From Thamnaconus septentrionalis (lineage: Eukaryota; Chordata; Actinopteri; Tetraodontiformes; Monacanthidae): a stretch of DNA of 64,000 nt. Every line of letters begins with the position of its first letter. Within the stretch, counting starts at the first letter, position 1. Under the pieces are notes generated by a model. The model had not been told where the DNA came from. It was given only the letters and a program-made list of their open reading frames with translations, and did no database searches. Shown one piece after another: positions 1-11,496 of the stretch. The position numbers were made by a program, and so were the translations under genes. Location: positions 8,553,361 to 8,617,360 of the forward strand of contig CM020501.1 of the NCBI GenBank assembly GCA_009823395.1, read 5' to 3'.

Positions 1-3000
1 AGGAGGAGTGGAGCGTTGCATTTTAAATCGTCAATTATACTTTCAGCTCAACCTTTTAGTAGCCAAGGTGACTACACATGAAGCATAGATTGACTTCCTG
101 GTGCTAAAGTGCCCTGGGCTCGCCAATGTAAATGCATCAACCTCTTCCGAGGAGCTGTTTGTGATGGGGATATCTTAAGAGACAACTTCAATAGAAGAAT
201 GATGCAAACAAACTATTAGCATGACAGCCCCACCTCCAATTGTTCTTGTTACACATCCAAAGCATGTCTGCCAGAATATCAGCATTCCTATGCATTTCTT
301 TGTCTTTTCATTTCAGAGGATGAGACGGGATCATCCACAATCCGGGTGTTGCAAATCCAATTTGCAATTCTAAAGTGTTTTGCTGGAGAAAGTGGTTCAG
401 TGTGATGCAAAGTGCAGACCATTTGTTCCCACTGGGTGTCCAACGTAAACTTACAAAAGACAACAAACAGACAATGCCAAGAAAGTCAGTTTTGAATGAG
501 CTTGTTCACAGCCAGAGGTCCTTGGGAAATTGTAGAATGTAGAATGCAGAATGTAGTTTGGATGGAGAAGAGTACAAGCAGCAACACTAACACGGTTAAA
601 CTCTCAAACATCTCAAAATTTGGGTATCAGCCAAGTCATTTTTATTGTGAGAGGCAGGAGCAGGGAAAATATAGTGCAGGTGTTTATGAGAATTTTGATA
701 TATTCCGTGAACGTGTCATTCCAGCGACCTCAGCATGAGTTGGCAGGGAATTTATTTGGTGTATATTGCAGTACTACATCAGACACAGCTAACCGTTTCG
801 CTTCAAAATTCAACAAGCCAATGGAGTGAACGTAGCCTGATGCTGCCTACTGATCCTGGCGCAGCAAGCTTCGAGTATCAAGATTCACTGACCAAGGGGG
901 TACATCTCGTCTCGTAGAAATCCTACACCTTCGCGGTAAACAACCCACATACCACAAATATCCATTAGGGAGATGTCATATTGTTAACTACAAACTGAGC
1001 CAATACACCAAGCTGGAAAAACAGCAAACTGAAAATGGGGCAAAACACTTTGAAAAGTGATAGCAAGGGGCAGTTTTCTTTTTCTTTTTCAACAAACTTC
1101 TGCGAGACAAACATAATTGTTTATGGAAATAAAGTTTTTGTTGTTTTGAATATTGTTTAAGAAAAAATGTTTTTTTAAGAGCGACTAGAAATAGCCATAT
1201 GCTAAAGTTATATTCTGAGGAGTTAAAAAAAGACCTTGACTGAACTATGATCAATTAATTTTCAAACAATATCTACATTCTATATATTCACTTGAAACAA
1301 AAGACAATTTAGAAGGAATCATAAATTGTTTGGGTCTCCTTGACAAATAAATGTCATTATTTGCCTTTGAAATCCATGCTGACCTTTATCCTCTTTGCAC
1401 CTGAAGGGTAGGGTCAGGACAAAACCTGCTTGGTTCAATGAGTTTAACACTGGTTTGAAAATTGTAAAGTGAGGCAGAGATGACATAGCTCTGTCAACTG
1501 CAAAACAATTTAAACTGAGCGCCAGCCTGTTACCAGGACTATGCTGTTGGGAATGCATCTCATGAAGTGGAAAGTCCTCTGAGAGAACAACTAGCAAACA
1601 GAAAGAGAGAACAGAATGTGTTTAACAACTAACTGTGTTGTAATCGGATTTCAACACATGAATCTCATCATCATCTTCTTCTTCTTCTTCTCTGCCTAAG
1701 CCAGTGTCAGTGCCACCTCCTTCATACCATGCAAACGGAGGTATATCAGTACAAAAAAAAAAGTCAAAAAAGCAATAGTGACAGACAGAACTTAAAAAAG
1801 TAGTAACAAATCCTTGGATAACAAAAAGGCAATTTTGTTGATGAACATTGAACATTGATAACAGTGTTCAAATTCATTTTTTTAAATTTATTTCTGTGTT
1901 AAAAATAAAACCTGTGCTTTCACTACACAGCTTTAAGTAGCAAAGAAATGTTTCATATTCACAGCATGCTCTCCTAAGAAGTGGAAATTTCCACAAGTAG
2001 CCATGGCTAGGCTGAGATTTGCACATATGAAACCGCAATATGACAAAGGGCACCGACAGACACCACGGCCACAGACGCAGAGCGGCCAACTCTTCAGAAT
2101 GTGCTGAGTGCACTCGCAGAAATGCCCACATTCACGGCGGCACTGAGCATGACACCGCAGCTTCAGCGGCTTTCCCTTCCAAAGGTTATGGGAGACGAGC
2201 AACCCGCATTTCTAACCACCCATCTAAGCTGTTTCTTGAACTGAGTGGGTGAATAAATTGCACAGAGGGAGAAACAGATTAGTCACAAAGCGTACAGAAT
2301 GCTGACCATCGATACAGCTCTCGTCGAGGGTGGAGGCAGCTTCAAAAGTTACTTTCGCGGCCAAAGTCTTTGCATGGAGAAATGAGGGCGATGATGTCAC
2401 TGATAGTGCGTCTGTTTACTTATGAAAGTAGTCATCACCGTTTTAAAGTAAGCCCTGCAATATTTATTACAAAGAGCTTGCTTTGCAAAAGTTGGCCCAG
2501 GTTCTCCAGTAAGTAGGTCACTGCAGCCATAACTGCATGGCTATGGAGATGTGGAAAGGGAAAGGATTTCTGAGTGACTGACCGGACCATAGTATCAGAG
2601 GCTGATAGAATTCTAATTACTGGACTTGCATGTAATTCCTCATTAAGCTGTCGAACTGCTCAAAACCCACCAGTGTTCATAAATCCTTAGCATTTAGGGT
2701 AATTCCATAAGTGTATCCAATCATCCATCTCAGCTGCAACAAATGCTTGGTGTCATAGGTCTTCCGTTCGTCAAGACAATATGCATGCTTCATTTGACCT
2801 TCTAACCTTGCAATTCAAAAAAAAAAAAAAAATCACAAAAAAAAATCACAAAAAATGGTTTTCGCACACCCGTGAGGTGGCATTCCCAGGAATTCATTTA
2901 GGGGTAAGCATGAAACATCAGGCACCGCAAGATGCCCTACATAACCCATGAAAAGTCGCCCATCCAATGTTTCTGATCCATTTGATCAGTTTTCACTTAA

Positions 3001-3629
3001 ACCATTACCTTGTAGAAACCTCAAGTATTTCCTTTCAACGACAGAGCACACAGTGCACGTGTGTTCGCTGGCAATAATGACAGAATTCACCACCGCACCT
3101 CCTGGAATGACCCCACGAGATGAAAACCCGATTTTGTATCACTTAAAATCACTTGATGTCACAGACATTCTTCTGCTGCTTTAATCAACTGCTCAAAAAT
3201 GCTGCGGCCCCTCAAAACCTCCCGACAAATCTAGAAAGGAAACCAATCTAATGGCTGTGACGCATCAGAAACACGTTATCAAGTGGACTTAATAACATGC
3301 TGATTTACCATGGCTCACTCGTGCACTGTGGTCAAACCCTTCAAAACAAACTAGGGGGATGAATCATACATTTCTGTATAATAAAATATAATTAAAACAA
3401 TTTAATCTTTGGTATGATTCACTGTTTTTCTTTGAATTAATCCATCTGGAATACATTTATGTTGGAATTTATTTGGTTTGGTTGCTCCACTCTTACAGCC
3501 CATCATTCCTTAGTGATAGTAACCCAAGCTGACACAAGCAAGACAAACTGACACAAACAGCTGTCTCACAGCACTCTGGTCTAGCTAACTGGAGGCAGAC
3601 TGCCACTTCCTCCTTGGAAAGTTTTCTTC
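1..3629. other. non-coding stretch, no gene recognised
   Basis: AT-rich DNA with short chance open frames only. It holds an A-rich run near 2,817-2,853 and an acidic minus-strand frame (1,625-1,730) that might be a terminal exon but has no good acceptor and no family I know. If the promoter-like block at 5,920-7,120 serves a minus-strand gene, this would be its intron or downstream DNA. Confidence 0.4.
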
Positions 3630-4202
3630 TACTTCCAGTATAGTGGCCAACCATACATTTGCTCACATTAACGCTTCAGTTTTACTTTCTTATCTAGGCA
3701 TAATTAATCTCTTTTATGAGGTAGGTTGAAAATTTTATCGAAATGGAAGCAATTAATCTCTTTGGAAGCAATCTGTTTGTAAAAACTAAAATAAAAATCT
3801 GTGTCACTGATAAAAACGATTCGATTCCGGGGCTCGGGCCTGGGACCTTTCTGTGTGGAGTTTGCATGTTCTCCCCGTGTCTGCGTGGGTTCTCTCCGGG
3901 TTCTCCGGCTTCCTCCCACAGTCCAAAAACATGCATGTGAGGTCAATTGAACATTCTAAATTGTCCGTAGGTGTGCATGTGAGTGTGAATGGTTGTTTGT
4001 CTCTATGTGGCCCTGCGATGAACTGGCGACTTGTCCAGGGCGTCACCCTGCCTTCGCCCTAAGACAGCTGGGATAGGCTCCAGCAGACCCCCGTGACCCT
4101 GAATTGGAATAAGCGGGTATAGAAGATGAATGAATGATGAATGAATGATAAAAACGAAACCATTTCTACTTTGCAATGCATTTGCACAGCTATTTAAGAA
4201 AC
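3630..4202. repeat. local duplication, copy A (interrupted by a SINE)
   Basis: The sequence on both sides of the SINE at 3,820-4,145 matches a second copy at 5,290-5,512 (shared blocks include cgcttcagttttactttct, taatctcttttatgagg and gcacagctatttaagaa). The match stops at both ends without visible terminal repeats, so this may be a small segmental duplication or two copies of an old dispersed repeat. Confidence 0.7.
3820..4145 (+). mobile_element. tRNA-derived SINE, 5'-truncated, copy 1
   Basis: It shares about 320 bp with the full-length copy at 36,439-36,824 and ends in the same (GAAT)n tail. The 5' tRNA-like head is missing and the copy starts just at box B (ttcgattcc). It is flanked by a 12-bp target-site duplication, tgataaaaacga, at 3,808-3,819 and 4,146-4,157. 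The peptides that can be read from it are accidental. The family resembles the AFC-type SINEs of teleosts; that name is from memory and unchecked. Confidence 0.85.
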
Positions 4203-5289
4203 TGAATCCTTTTCATACAATATGCAAGGTCATGGCACTACTTATAAAAACTCTAGTCACGTGAGTGTGAGTAGGTCAAGCAGAAACATGAAAACAACCA
4301 TAACCTAGTACAAGTCATATCAGCTGCTAAGGTCATCAGATTCTGACCTGCAGGAAGTACATGAATAGCCTACGAGAGATACAGTGCAAGGTGCAAAGAT
4401 ATTCAATAGTTTGTGAAAGAATCATAAAAACACGTGCACGGCACGCACAGTCTGAATTTTGTGACTATTGAAGGTAATCACAAGCAATCAGTGAATAAAT
4501 ATTTAAGTGTCTGTCATTAAGACTTAAGAATGTAAATGGATAGATGTTTGGCATGGACACTTTCAAAAGTTGGTTTTGCAAACTAGTTTAAATTACCAAG
4601 TGGCACTGAAAGTGTTTATGTTTGTGTTTCACACCAAACACTGTCAATGACCACATGTGGTCTAACACATCGTAGAGCTTACTAACCTATCAGCAAGTGA
4701 TTCATAGGTCCATCATCCCTGACCTTGACACCGCATTCATCACGTCTAACCGCACAGGTGTTGACAGTGCTTTGGTGGCCTATAAGCACCTATGACCACT
4801 CTGGGTCAGAGCATTTAGTCAAAAAGAATGGAGTGATGTAAGTATGATGTAAGTAAATGCTTACAAGACCGGAGAAGCCCACAGTTTGTGTCGCTCTATA
4901 AAATATGATCAACCATATCTAAGTTCCCCTGCTTAGGTTGAAAGACAGTGAGAGTGGGTTCAAACATGGTGTCTGTGGTTCAATTAAATCAAAGTTTTGT
5001 GTAGCTGCTCAGAAGCGCAGTTTACTGGAACAGATGAAAATGCTGCCCACAAACCCTTGTCGCCTGCCTGAACCTTTTGGCATATGTCAGACATGTTTAA
5101 CCTTAAATGTCTGCCAAAGCCAAGAAATTAGTTTAATTGCCATATTAGCATACAAAAGTTTAATTTTCGCCTTAACCTTCCGCTGTATCTTTTAAAACAG
5201 GACAATGTTGTGCAAAGTGCAACAACTAAACCTAACGATGGCATAGACTTAGGACACACTATTGTTATACAACCCACAAGGTCCCTACA
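4203..5289. other. non-coding stretch
   Basis: Between the two duplication copies I see no exon, RNA gene or mobile element. The open frames present are short and carry no recognisable domain. Confidence 0.5.
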
Positions 5290-5512
5290 ACAACTTCTAG
5301 TAGAGTGGCAAACCATAAATTTTCTCCCATGAACGCTTCAGTTTTACTTTCTTTTTTAAGAGCTAATTAATCTCTTTTATGAGGACTGTTGACTATTTTA
5401 TTGAAATGGAAACAATTCATCTCTTTGTAAAAACCAAAACAAAAATCTGTGTCACTGATAAAAACGAAACCATCTGTACTATGTAATTAATTTGCACAGC
5501 TATTTAAGAAAC
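5290..5512. repeat. local duplication, copy B (empty SINE site)
   Basis: This is the uninterrupted counterpart of copy A. The 12-bp target tgataaaaacga occurs once, at 5,456-5,467, exactly where copy A carries the SINE between two copies of the same 12 bases. This is a pre-insertion allele preserved in a paralogous stretch. Confidence 0.75.
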
Positions 5513-5581
5513 GGCATCAGATTTATGACATTGTTTTCTGGGTGACGAGAAGGGTAACAGGGCTCATGCGTATCCATATGC

Positions 5582-5617
<36 letters not shown>
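5582..5617. repeat. (AAT)12 microsatellite
   Basis: Uninterrupted AAT trinucleotide run of 36 bases. Confidence 0.98.
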
Positions 5618-5618
<1 letters not shown>

Positions 5619-5745
5619 CACCATAGCTTTTACAACAAACAACAACTACTATCAAAAAATAATAAGGTGCAAAGTCAGGTAGTCACAAAAAAACGTGCTT
5701 GAGTTATGGCGTGATAAAGTCAACGCAATGCTGTGTGTTGACGGG

Positions 5746-5748
<3 letters not shown>

Positions 5749-5804
<56 letters not shown>
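5749..5804. repeat. (AG)28 microsatellite
   Basis: Uninterrupted AG run of 56 bases. The Arg-Glu and Leu-Ser frames reading through it are artefacts. Confidence 0.98.
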
Positions 5805-5809
<5 letters not shown>

Positions 5810-5919
5810 CTGTTTCCCCATCGCGCATTTCCACCACAGGGGCCACCGCTGCCTCCACTTAGGTGCACCGCGGATGCCAGAACACGTAATAAATACATAC
5901 ATTAACAGCTACGACGTAG

Positions 5920-7120
5920 TGATGCTATAAATAGTTTTCGGGCGGGGCAACCCTTCAAAAATAAGAAGCCCCAGTCGAAACCAAACTCGCTGTTATCAGC
6001 ACTGCCTGCGATGGGGATCCGTCCGCTGTGGCTCAGCAGCTAATCAATTGCCGGTGTGGTTCCAGCCCATTATAGAGGACGGAGGATAAACTGGGCGTAG
6101 GCTCGCTAGCTAACTAGCGCTCGCGGCTAAAAACCGCTGTTGCAAACGGCGTGAGGTTGTTGGCGCTGCTTCACGCTGCCACCCAAACACCATTTAGATT
6201 CAAAACAAATACAGAGGAATGACGTAAAATACAGCGCCCATTGAACACAAACACAACCACGTTTTGCCTGGAAAGAACTGCATGACATTACATAATGATA
6301 CACAGACAGGACAGTCACCACCACCACCACCACCACCACCACCCGTTAATGACGTTCAGCATAAACATCCTTATTGATCAGTTTACGGCAGGAAAAAAAC
6401 AAGATATATGTCCACTCACCCACCAGCGGTCCTCGCTGTCCTCGTAGTGTCGATGTCCCTTTCTGTTGCTCGTTCGGCCACACACTCGCGGGGGTACTAG
6501 AGAATGGTTCTTGGGAAAGCGAGGCTATCCTGGCAGGAGAATAACACCCTTATCTTCAAACAGTCCAGCCACTACAGGGGGGGCGACCTCATCACACAGC
6601 CCAGCGACGAACCTGGGATGTTGCCTGCGGTCGGGCTGGGGGGTTAACTGAGTGAGTGTCCGGTGGTGAGGGAAAGGAAGAGGGGGGTAAATGGGGCGGC
6701 ACGGAACAGGACCGCGGAGGAGAAAGAGGGGGTGATCCTGCGAAATGCCCCCTCTCTTTGTCGCCGTAGTATCCCAGTTTGAGAGAAGTCGCTCGGTCAG
6801 TGGCGCTGACGGTGGTCGATGACCCGCGCGGTTGAACGTTAGCTAGCTCACTCCCACTGATAGGCTGCCTGGATGCCGCCGCCCTCTCCTCCTTTCCTCC
6901 TCCTCCTGCTGCCGCTGCTGCTGCCCGCAGTCAGTCAGTCAGTCAGTCAGTCAGTCAACCAGACACACGATCGGAGCCTCAGCAGACCTGTGAGTACAGC
7001 GTGTACGAGGGGAGCGATGCTGCTGCTGCTGACTGTGAGGGAGGCGATGGTGCACATGGTCACGTATCCAATGGTCTAAGTTGGGACCAATCACAATTGC
7101 CCGGGGGTGACGTCACTGCA
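5920..7120. promoter_or_regulatory. CpG-rich promoter-like block of an unidentified gene
   Basis: GC- and CpG-rich DNA standing out from AT-rich flanks. It contains a TATA-like ctataaatag near 5,924 on the plus strand followed by a GC box (gggcggggc), an (ACC)n run near 6,319, an (AGTC)n run near 6,930, and a palindromic CRE (gtgacgtcac) near 7,107 followed by a TATA-like attatatgg. On the minus strand a strong donor (tgg|gtgagt) ends a possible non-coding exon at 6,420. No conserved coding exon was found downstream in the window for either strand, so the gene is unknown. Confidence 0.45.
6420..6900 (-). other. possible non-coding first exon (minus strand)
   Basis: The minus-strand sequence from about 6,900 down to 6,420 is CpG-rich, carries a very short upstream reading frame (starting ATGAGG) and ends in a consensus 5' splice site. 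These are properties of a 5' UTR exon. The 5' boundary is a guess and the downstream coding exons were not found between 1 and 6,420. Confidence 0.3.
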
Positions 7121-9293
7121 ATTATATGGAGCGAAACGCAACCATTCGGGTTAATAAACGGTGAACACATGACCAAGTGAGTAGAGGGCCCATAATGACA
7201 ATTATGCAATGTCATGCAATCCACGACCTGGACACAAACAAATTCTTCATCATTAAAAGGTGAGACTAATTAAACTAAGGACAATAATATAGATCTACTG
7301 AAGTTCGCTTAATATACTCACTGTATTTACATCTAAACTTAAATCTCACGCACGAGGTTGACGCACATTCATGTATTTTATTTTCAAGTCCCCAAAATTT
7401 AGTTTTTGGTTTGGTTTTGACAAAGGAATGACACCATTTTTGAAAAAAACAAACAAAAAACAAAAACATCTACCTGGCTGTATGGAAAAGGACACGACAA
7501 CAGTTTATTTTTGAACAATAACTATAAGATTTGATTGAAGTTTTTATGATATGTAAATGTTGAGGCTTGTTTTGAAAAAATATGCAAATATGGGGAAAAT
7601 AATTTCAGATTGTTCTAAAATATTGTACTTGACTGCAGAAGGACAATTCGCAATGTAAATTGTAGGCGTAAGTGAAAACTATTGCAGATATAAAAAAATA
7701 TTCAAGAATAATTAAGTGGATTTAAAGGTGGAGAATTTAGACTTCAGCCAAACACTGATCTACTTTTCTATCTATCTATTATTCTGCTTTTTTTAAAACA
7801 GAAAAACTAGTTGTTGTCTGAGTGCAATGATTCTCTTCATTGTATACAGCAGAATAATTGTTTGGATTTTGTGATTTCTCAACTATGACAAAAGTTTGAA
7901 CAACTTCATACAGGACTGTATCAGTGGAATGATCCCTCAATCCAGTTTTGGTTATTTCTTCGATGAAAAGCCATATTAGCCTAATGTCGCCTTTACATGA
8001 CATAAATTCTTTATCTGATTGTCAGTATCATAAAAATGTGCTTCTGTTGTGCCTAATACTAAAACAAAACAAAACTGTGTCTTCATGATAACTGGCAGTT
8101 AGAGGTGTAGGAGTTTTGTCTGACACGTTTGCTGAAACACACCCACACACCCAAGCACTTCCTCCTAAAAAAAAAAAAAAGTATATGAATACCGTATCCA
8201 GGAAGCCACACTTTGGCCACCCAACCCGGCACTTCATTTCCTTTGAAAGTAGTGGAGGAGCACAACCATTCCCCGATGCACATTACTATGAGTGCATGTC
8301 AATGAGGTGCAAATGACAGGGCTGCTTTGTGAGAAGGGCGCACAGTGGGAGAGCCACGTGACACCACTGAATGGGCTGCCGGGGGTTGTCCGGGGGGAAG
8401 GAGCGCAACATCCACAAAGAGCCATTGAGGGAGCGTGGACGAGGTACAAGACTGGCACCGGTTCTCCTTCCCTTCCATGCGATGGCAGGAGGAGGCTGCT
8501 ACTTGGTACCGACTGAATGGACAGATTATCTTAGAAGAATTGGAGGGAGGAGGTTTATTATCACCGTCCTTTATTCTGTTAATGGCCACTATGTCCACTT
8601 TTGCAGAAACACTATATATACTGTCCGTTGTGAATCACCAGTGGGTCCTACTCATAGTATTGCTTCCTATTCCCTGTCATAATGAATGGGGAGAAACAAG
8701 ACATTGTGATGACTACTTTTTGTTTTCATTTGACAAAGTAATCGCTGTCAAATATCAGTGAGTCATATCAGTCAGATAAGGTGCAGTGAAAGTTATGACG
8801 AAGTTAGGCTACCCCAGCATTGTCTGTTGCCTTGAAAATCCAAAACAATAACTGCTATATCAGAGTGAGGAATGAGATTCCGTAGTTGCTATCCATGGCT
8901 AGAACAAAACATAAACAACACAAGTCCACACAGAAGGCCAAACAGAAATCTTTCTTACAAGACCAATTTACCATTGCGTTTCACTCCTATCCTGTTAATA
9001 AGACTATGGCACAGAAAAATATGGCACAGGCTAAATAGTCTATCGGGTATTTTGCAACATTTTTTGGCACAGTTTTGCTGGAGTGTCCTTCATTCATTCT
9101 GACTAATTCATTTGTAGTGAAGATAGACAAGTGAGTCCTTTAGTTTTTCATAGCAGAATTCATTTTTCTTATGTGTGTTTTTGTTATTTTATTGCATTCC
9201 TCACCCAATTGCTGCTTATTTGACTATTTGACCGTGGATGTTGCTGAAGAGTGTAAAAAAAGTCACTGATATGGAAGAGATTTGTAGTACAGA
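7121..9293. other. non-coding stretch
   Basis: AT-rich sequence without recognisable exons or repeats. Two overlapping open frames of about 100 codons at 8,371-8,761 have no known domain and no supporting splice structure. Confidence 0.45.

Positions 9294-9342
<49 letters not shown>
9294..9342. repeat. (TATC)12 microsatellite
   Basis: About twelve TATC units in a row, ending where tatctgtcg breaks the pattern. Confidence 0.97.
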
Positions 9343-9741
9343 GTCGTATGTTTGAGCAACTATCCTAACAGTTATTTAATATTGGTAATACTGATCATGA
9401 ATAAAACAAGTATTTGTGGAAGCCAGATAATTAATTAAGTTAAAACACATCATCTTTTAAAAGATCTGATCTAAGGGACGTAAAAGAAAGTTAAAAAAAA
9501 AAAAAAAAAAAAAAATCTCTGCTTTCAGAGTGCATCATTTTACATTATTTGTATCAGCATGCCTCCCTCTAGTGGTTATCATTAGCTATACATTCATAGA
9601 TTGCCGATTCTTTTTCTTTTTCTTTTCTATATTTGTTTCTCCATAGTTAAAAGAAGATTTTTAATCGTGATTGTTTGGAATTAAATTAAGACATTAATTT
9701 TCAATATGAAAAATTTTGAAGTATTCATAGAGGCTGTACGT

Positions 9742-10064
9742 TCATTCATTCATTCATCTTCTATACCCGCTTATTCCTATTCAGGGTCACAAGGGTCTGC
9801 TGGAGCCTATCCCTGTCTTAGGGCGAAGGCAGGGTGACACCCTGGACAAGTCGCCAGTTCATCGCAGGGCCACATAGAAACAAACAACCATTCACACTCA
9901 CACCTACGGACAATTTAGAGTGTTCAATTGACCTCACATGCATGTTTTTTGACTGCCGGAGAACCCGGAGAGAACCCACGCAGACACGGGGAGAACATGC
10001 AAACTCCACACAGAAAGGTCCCAGGCCTGGGCCCCGGAATCGAACCTGCGCCACCGTGTCGCCC
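9742..10064 (-). mobile_element. tRNA-derived SINE, copy 2 (reverse orientation)
   Basis: Same family as the full-length copy at 36,439-36,824, read on the minus strand, with its (GAAT)n tail at the low-coordinate end. The head keeps ggcgacacggtggcgcag but lacks about 35 bases of the tRNA-like part before box B, so it is an internally deleted copy. The flanks aggctgtacgt (9,731-9,741) and aggctgtaagt (10,065-10,075) form an 11-bp target duplication with one mismatch. Confidence 0.85.
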
Positions 10065-10206
10065 AGGCTGTAAGTTATCTATTATATCTATAGTAGTTTT
10101 TAAAACCTCAGATATTAAATCCTCACACATATATGTTGATCTGCTTGGTTCAAGTTTCCCTGAAATTTAGATGTAATCAAAAATAAAATTTATTTAATTA
10201 AATTTA

Positions 10207-10690
10207 AGGGTGTCAGGTGTTGGTGGACTCAAATGCACGACAACCACTGATGCAATTTAAGAGGTTTATTGAAACGGGGAGGTCGGGCAGTCCAGGGTCG
10301 AGAACCAGTGCAGGCGGTGAGAGAGGCAGGCGAGATCGGTGTCGGGGACGGGCGGAGGTCGATACCAGTGACAGGGTCCAGACGGGGCAGACGAGGGACG
10401 TAGTCAGAGTCGGGCAGGGTCGTTACCGTGGAATCGGTCCGAGGACGAGGCGGAGACAGGGTTGGAGACGGGCTGTGGTCAACCAGGGAACGAAGGAGTA
10501 CAACGAGGAGACGGGCGCTGGATCACTGGTGCAAAGCAAAATAGATAATCTGGCAACTGGGAAACGTGGGAGACTGGTTAATAAAGACAGTGCAGATCAA
10601 AGGCGAAGATTGTTGGCTATCAAGATAATAGGGGCAGAGTGTTGGCTATGAAGATCATGGGGGCAGAGTGTTGGCTTGGAGACCGTGACA
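10207..10690. repeat. unclassified GC-rich interspersed repeat
   Basis: GC-rich tract rich in ggg-cag/gac words inside AT-rich DNA. It begins near tgtcaggtgttggtggactc, has a tttattga near its start and finishes at gaccgtgaca, with a near-duplicated ggggcagagtgttggct unit at 10,630-10,680. A 144-codon open frame runs through it but is Arg/Gly-rich with no domain. The layout resembles a common teleost repeat whose class I cannot name. Confidence 0.4.
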
Positions 10691-11402
10691 AAGGGACCGT
10701 TTGAATGAGTGCCACATTGGACAGTCGACTTGACTCAACCTTTAGAGGGCAGAGTTGTACCTTTTTTCCCTATCGCAACGGAAGTCATCTAGGCTAGAGC
10801 ATTTGCTATACTTCAAATTTTGTTAACGAACTGGCATAACATTACAACTTTAAAGACTTACTGGGAGATATTCCTAATTTTTTTTTTAATCTCATTTTTT
10901 TCAGAGGGCATTTCTGTCATTTCTGTGAACCAACAGCCTACAAAATGCTCACTCATAATTAAGAATATTAGGATTGTATTACACACAATGAAATCATTTC
11001 ATCCTATGTGTTCCATTTAGACAAACACAAAACAGATTACATTTTGTGCCTGTAAAAAAACACAGATACATAATTAAATATTGCTTCTTTTTTTTCTAAT
11101 CAAATTCCAAATTATTATAAATAATTAAAGATAAAGTCACCAGTGATTCAACTCCATATTCATATAAACTGTATTTAGTCTGAAGACGATGGAAAAGTTT
11201 TTGCTTTCCAGATCGTGTTGCACTTCCCTCTCTTGATGACAGTGATGGACCTTCACAGCATTTCTATCTTGCTGAATTACCCCTGGTAAGGAACGACACA
11301 TACACAACACTTGGATTGAGTTTTCATCAAGGTTTTATCCCACGTTAACACCATCGGCTTCACTGATAATGCAAACCTGTTCTCTCTCTGTTTCTCTCCC
11401 TT

Positions 11403-11496
<94 letters not shown>

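Noticed and set aside
1622..1855. Minus-strand frame ending GREEEEEDDDEIHVLKSDYNTVSC, which looks like an acidic cytoplasmic tail
   Set aside because: No convincing acceptor, no upstream exon and no family match that I could recall. The acidic run comes from a CTT/CAT-rich stretch.
8371..8761. Two overlapping plus-strand frames of 103 and 108 codons
   Set aside because: No domain, no splice context and no codon-bias signal; chance frames.
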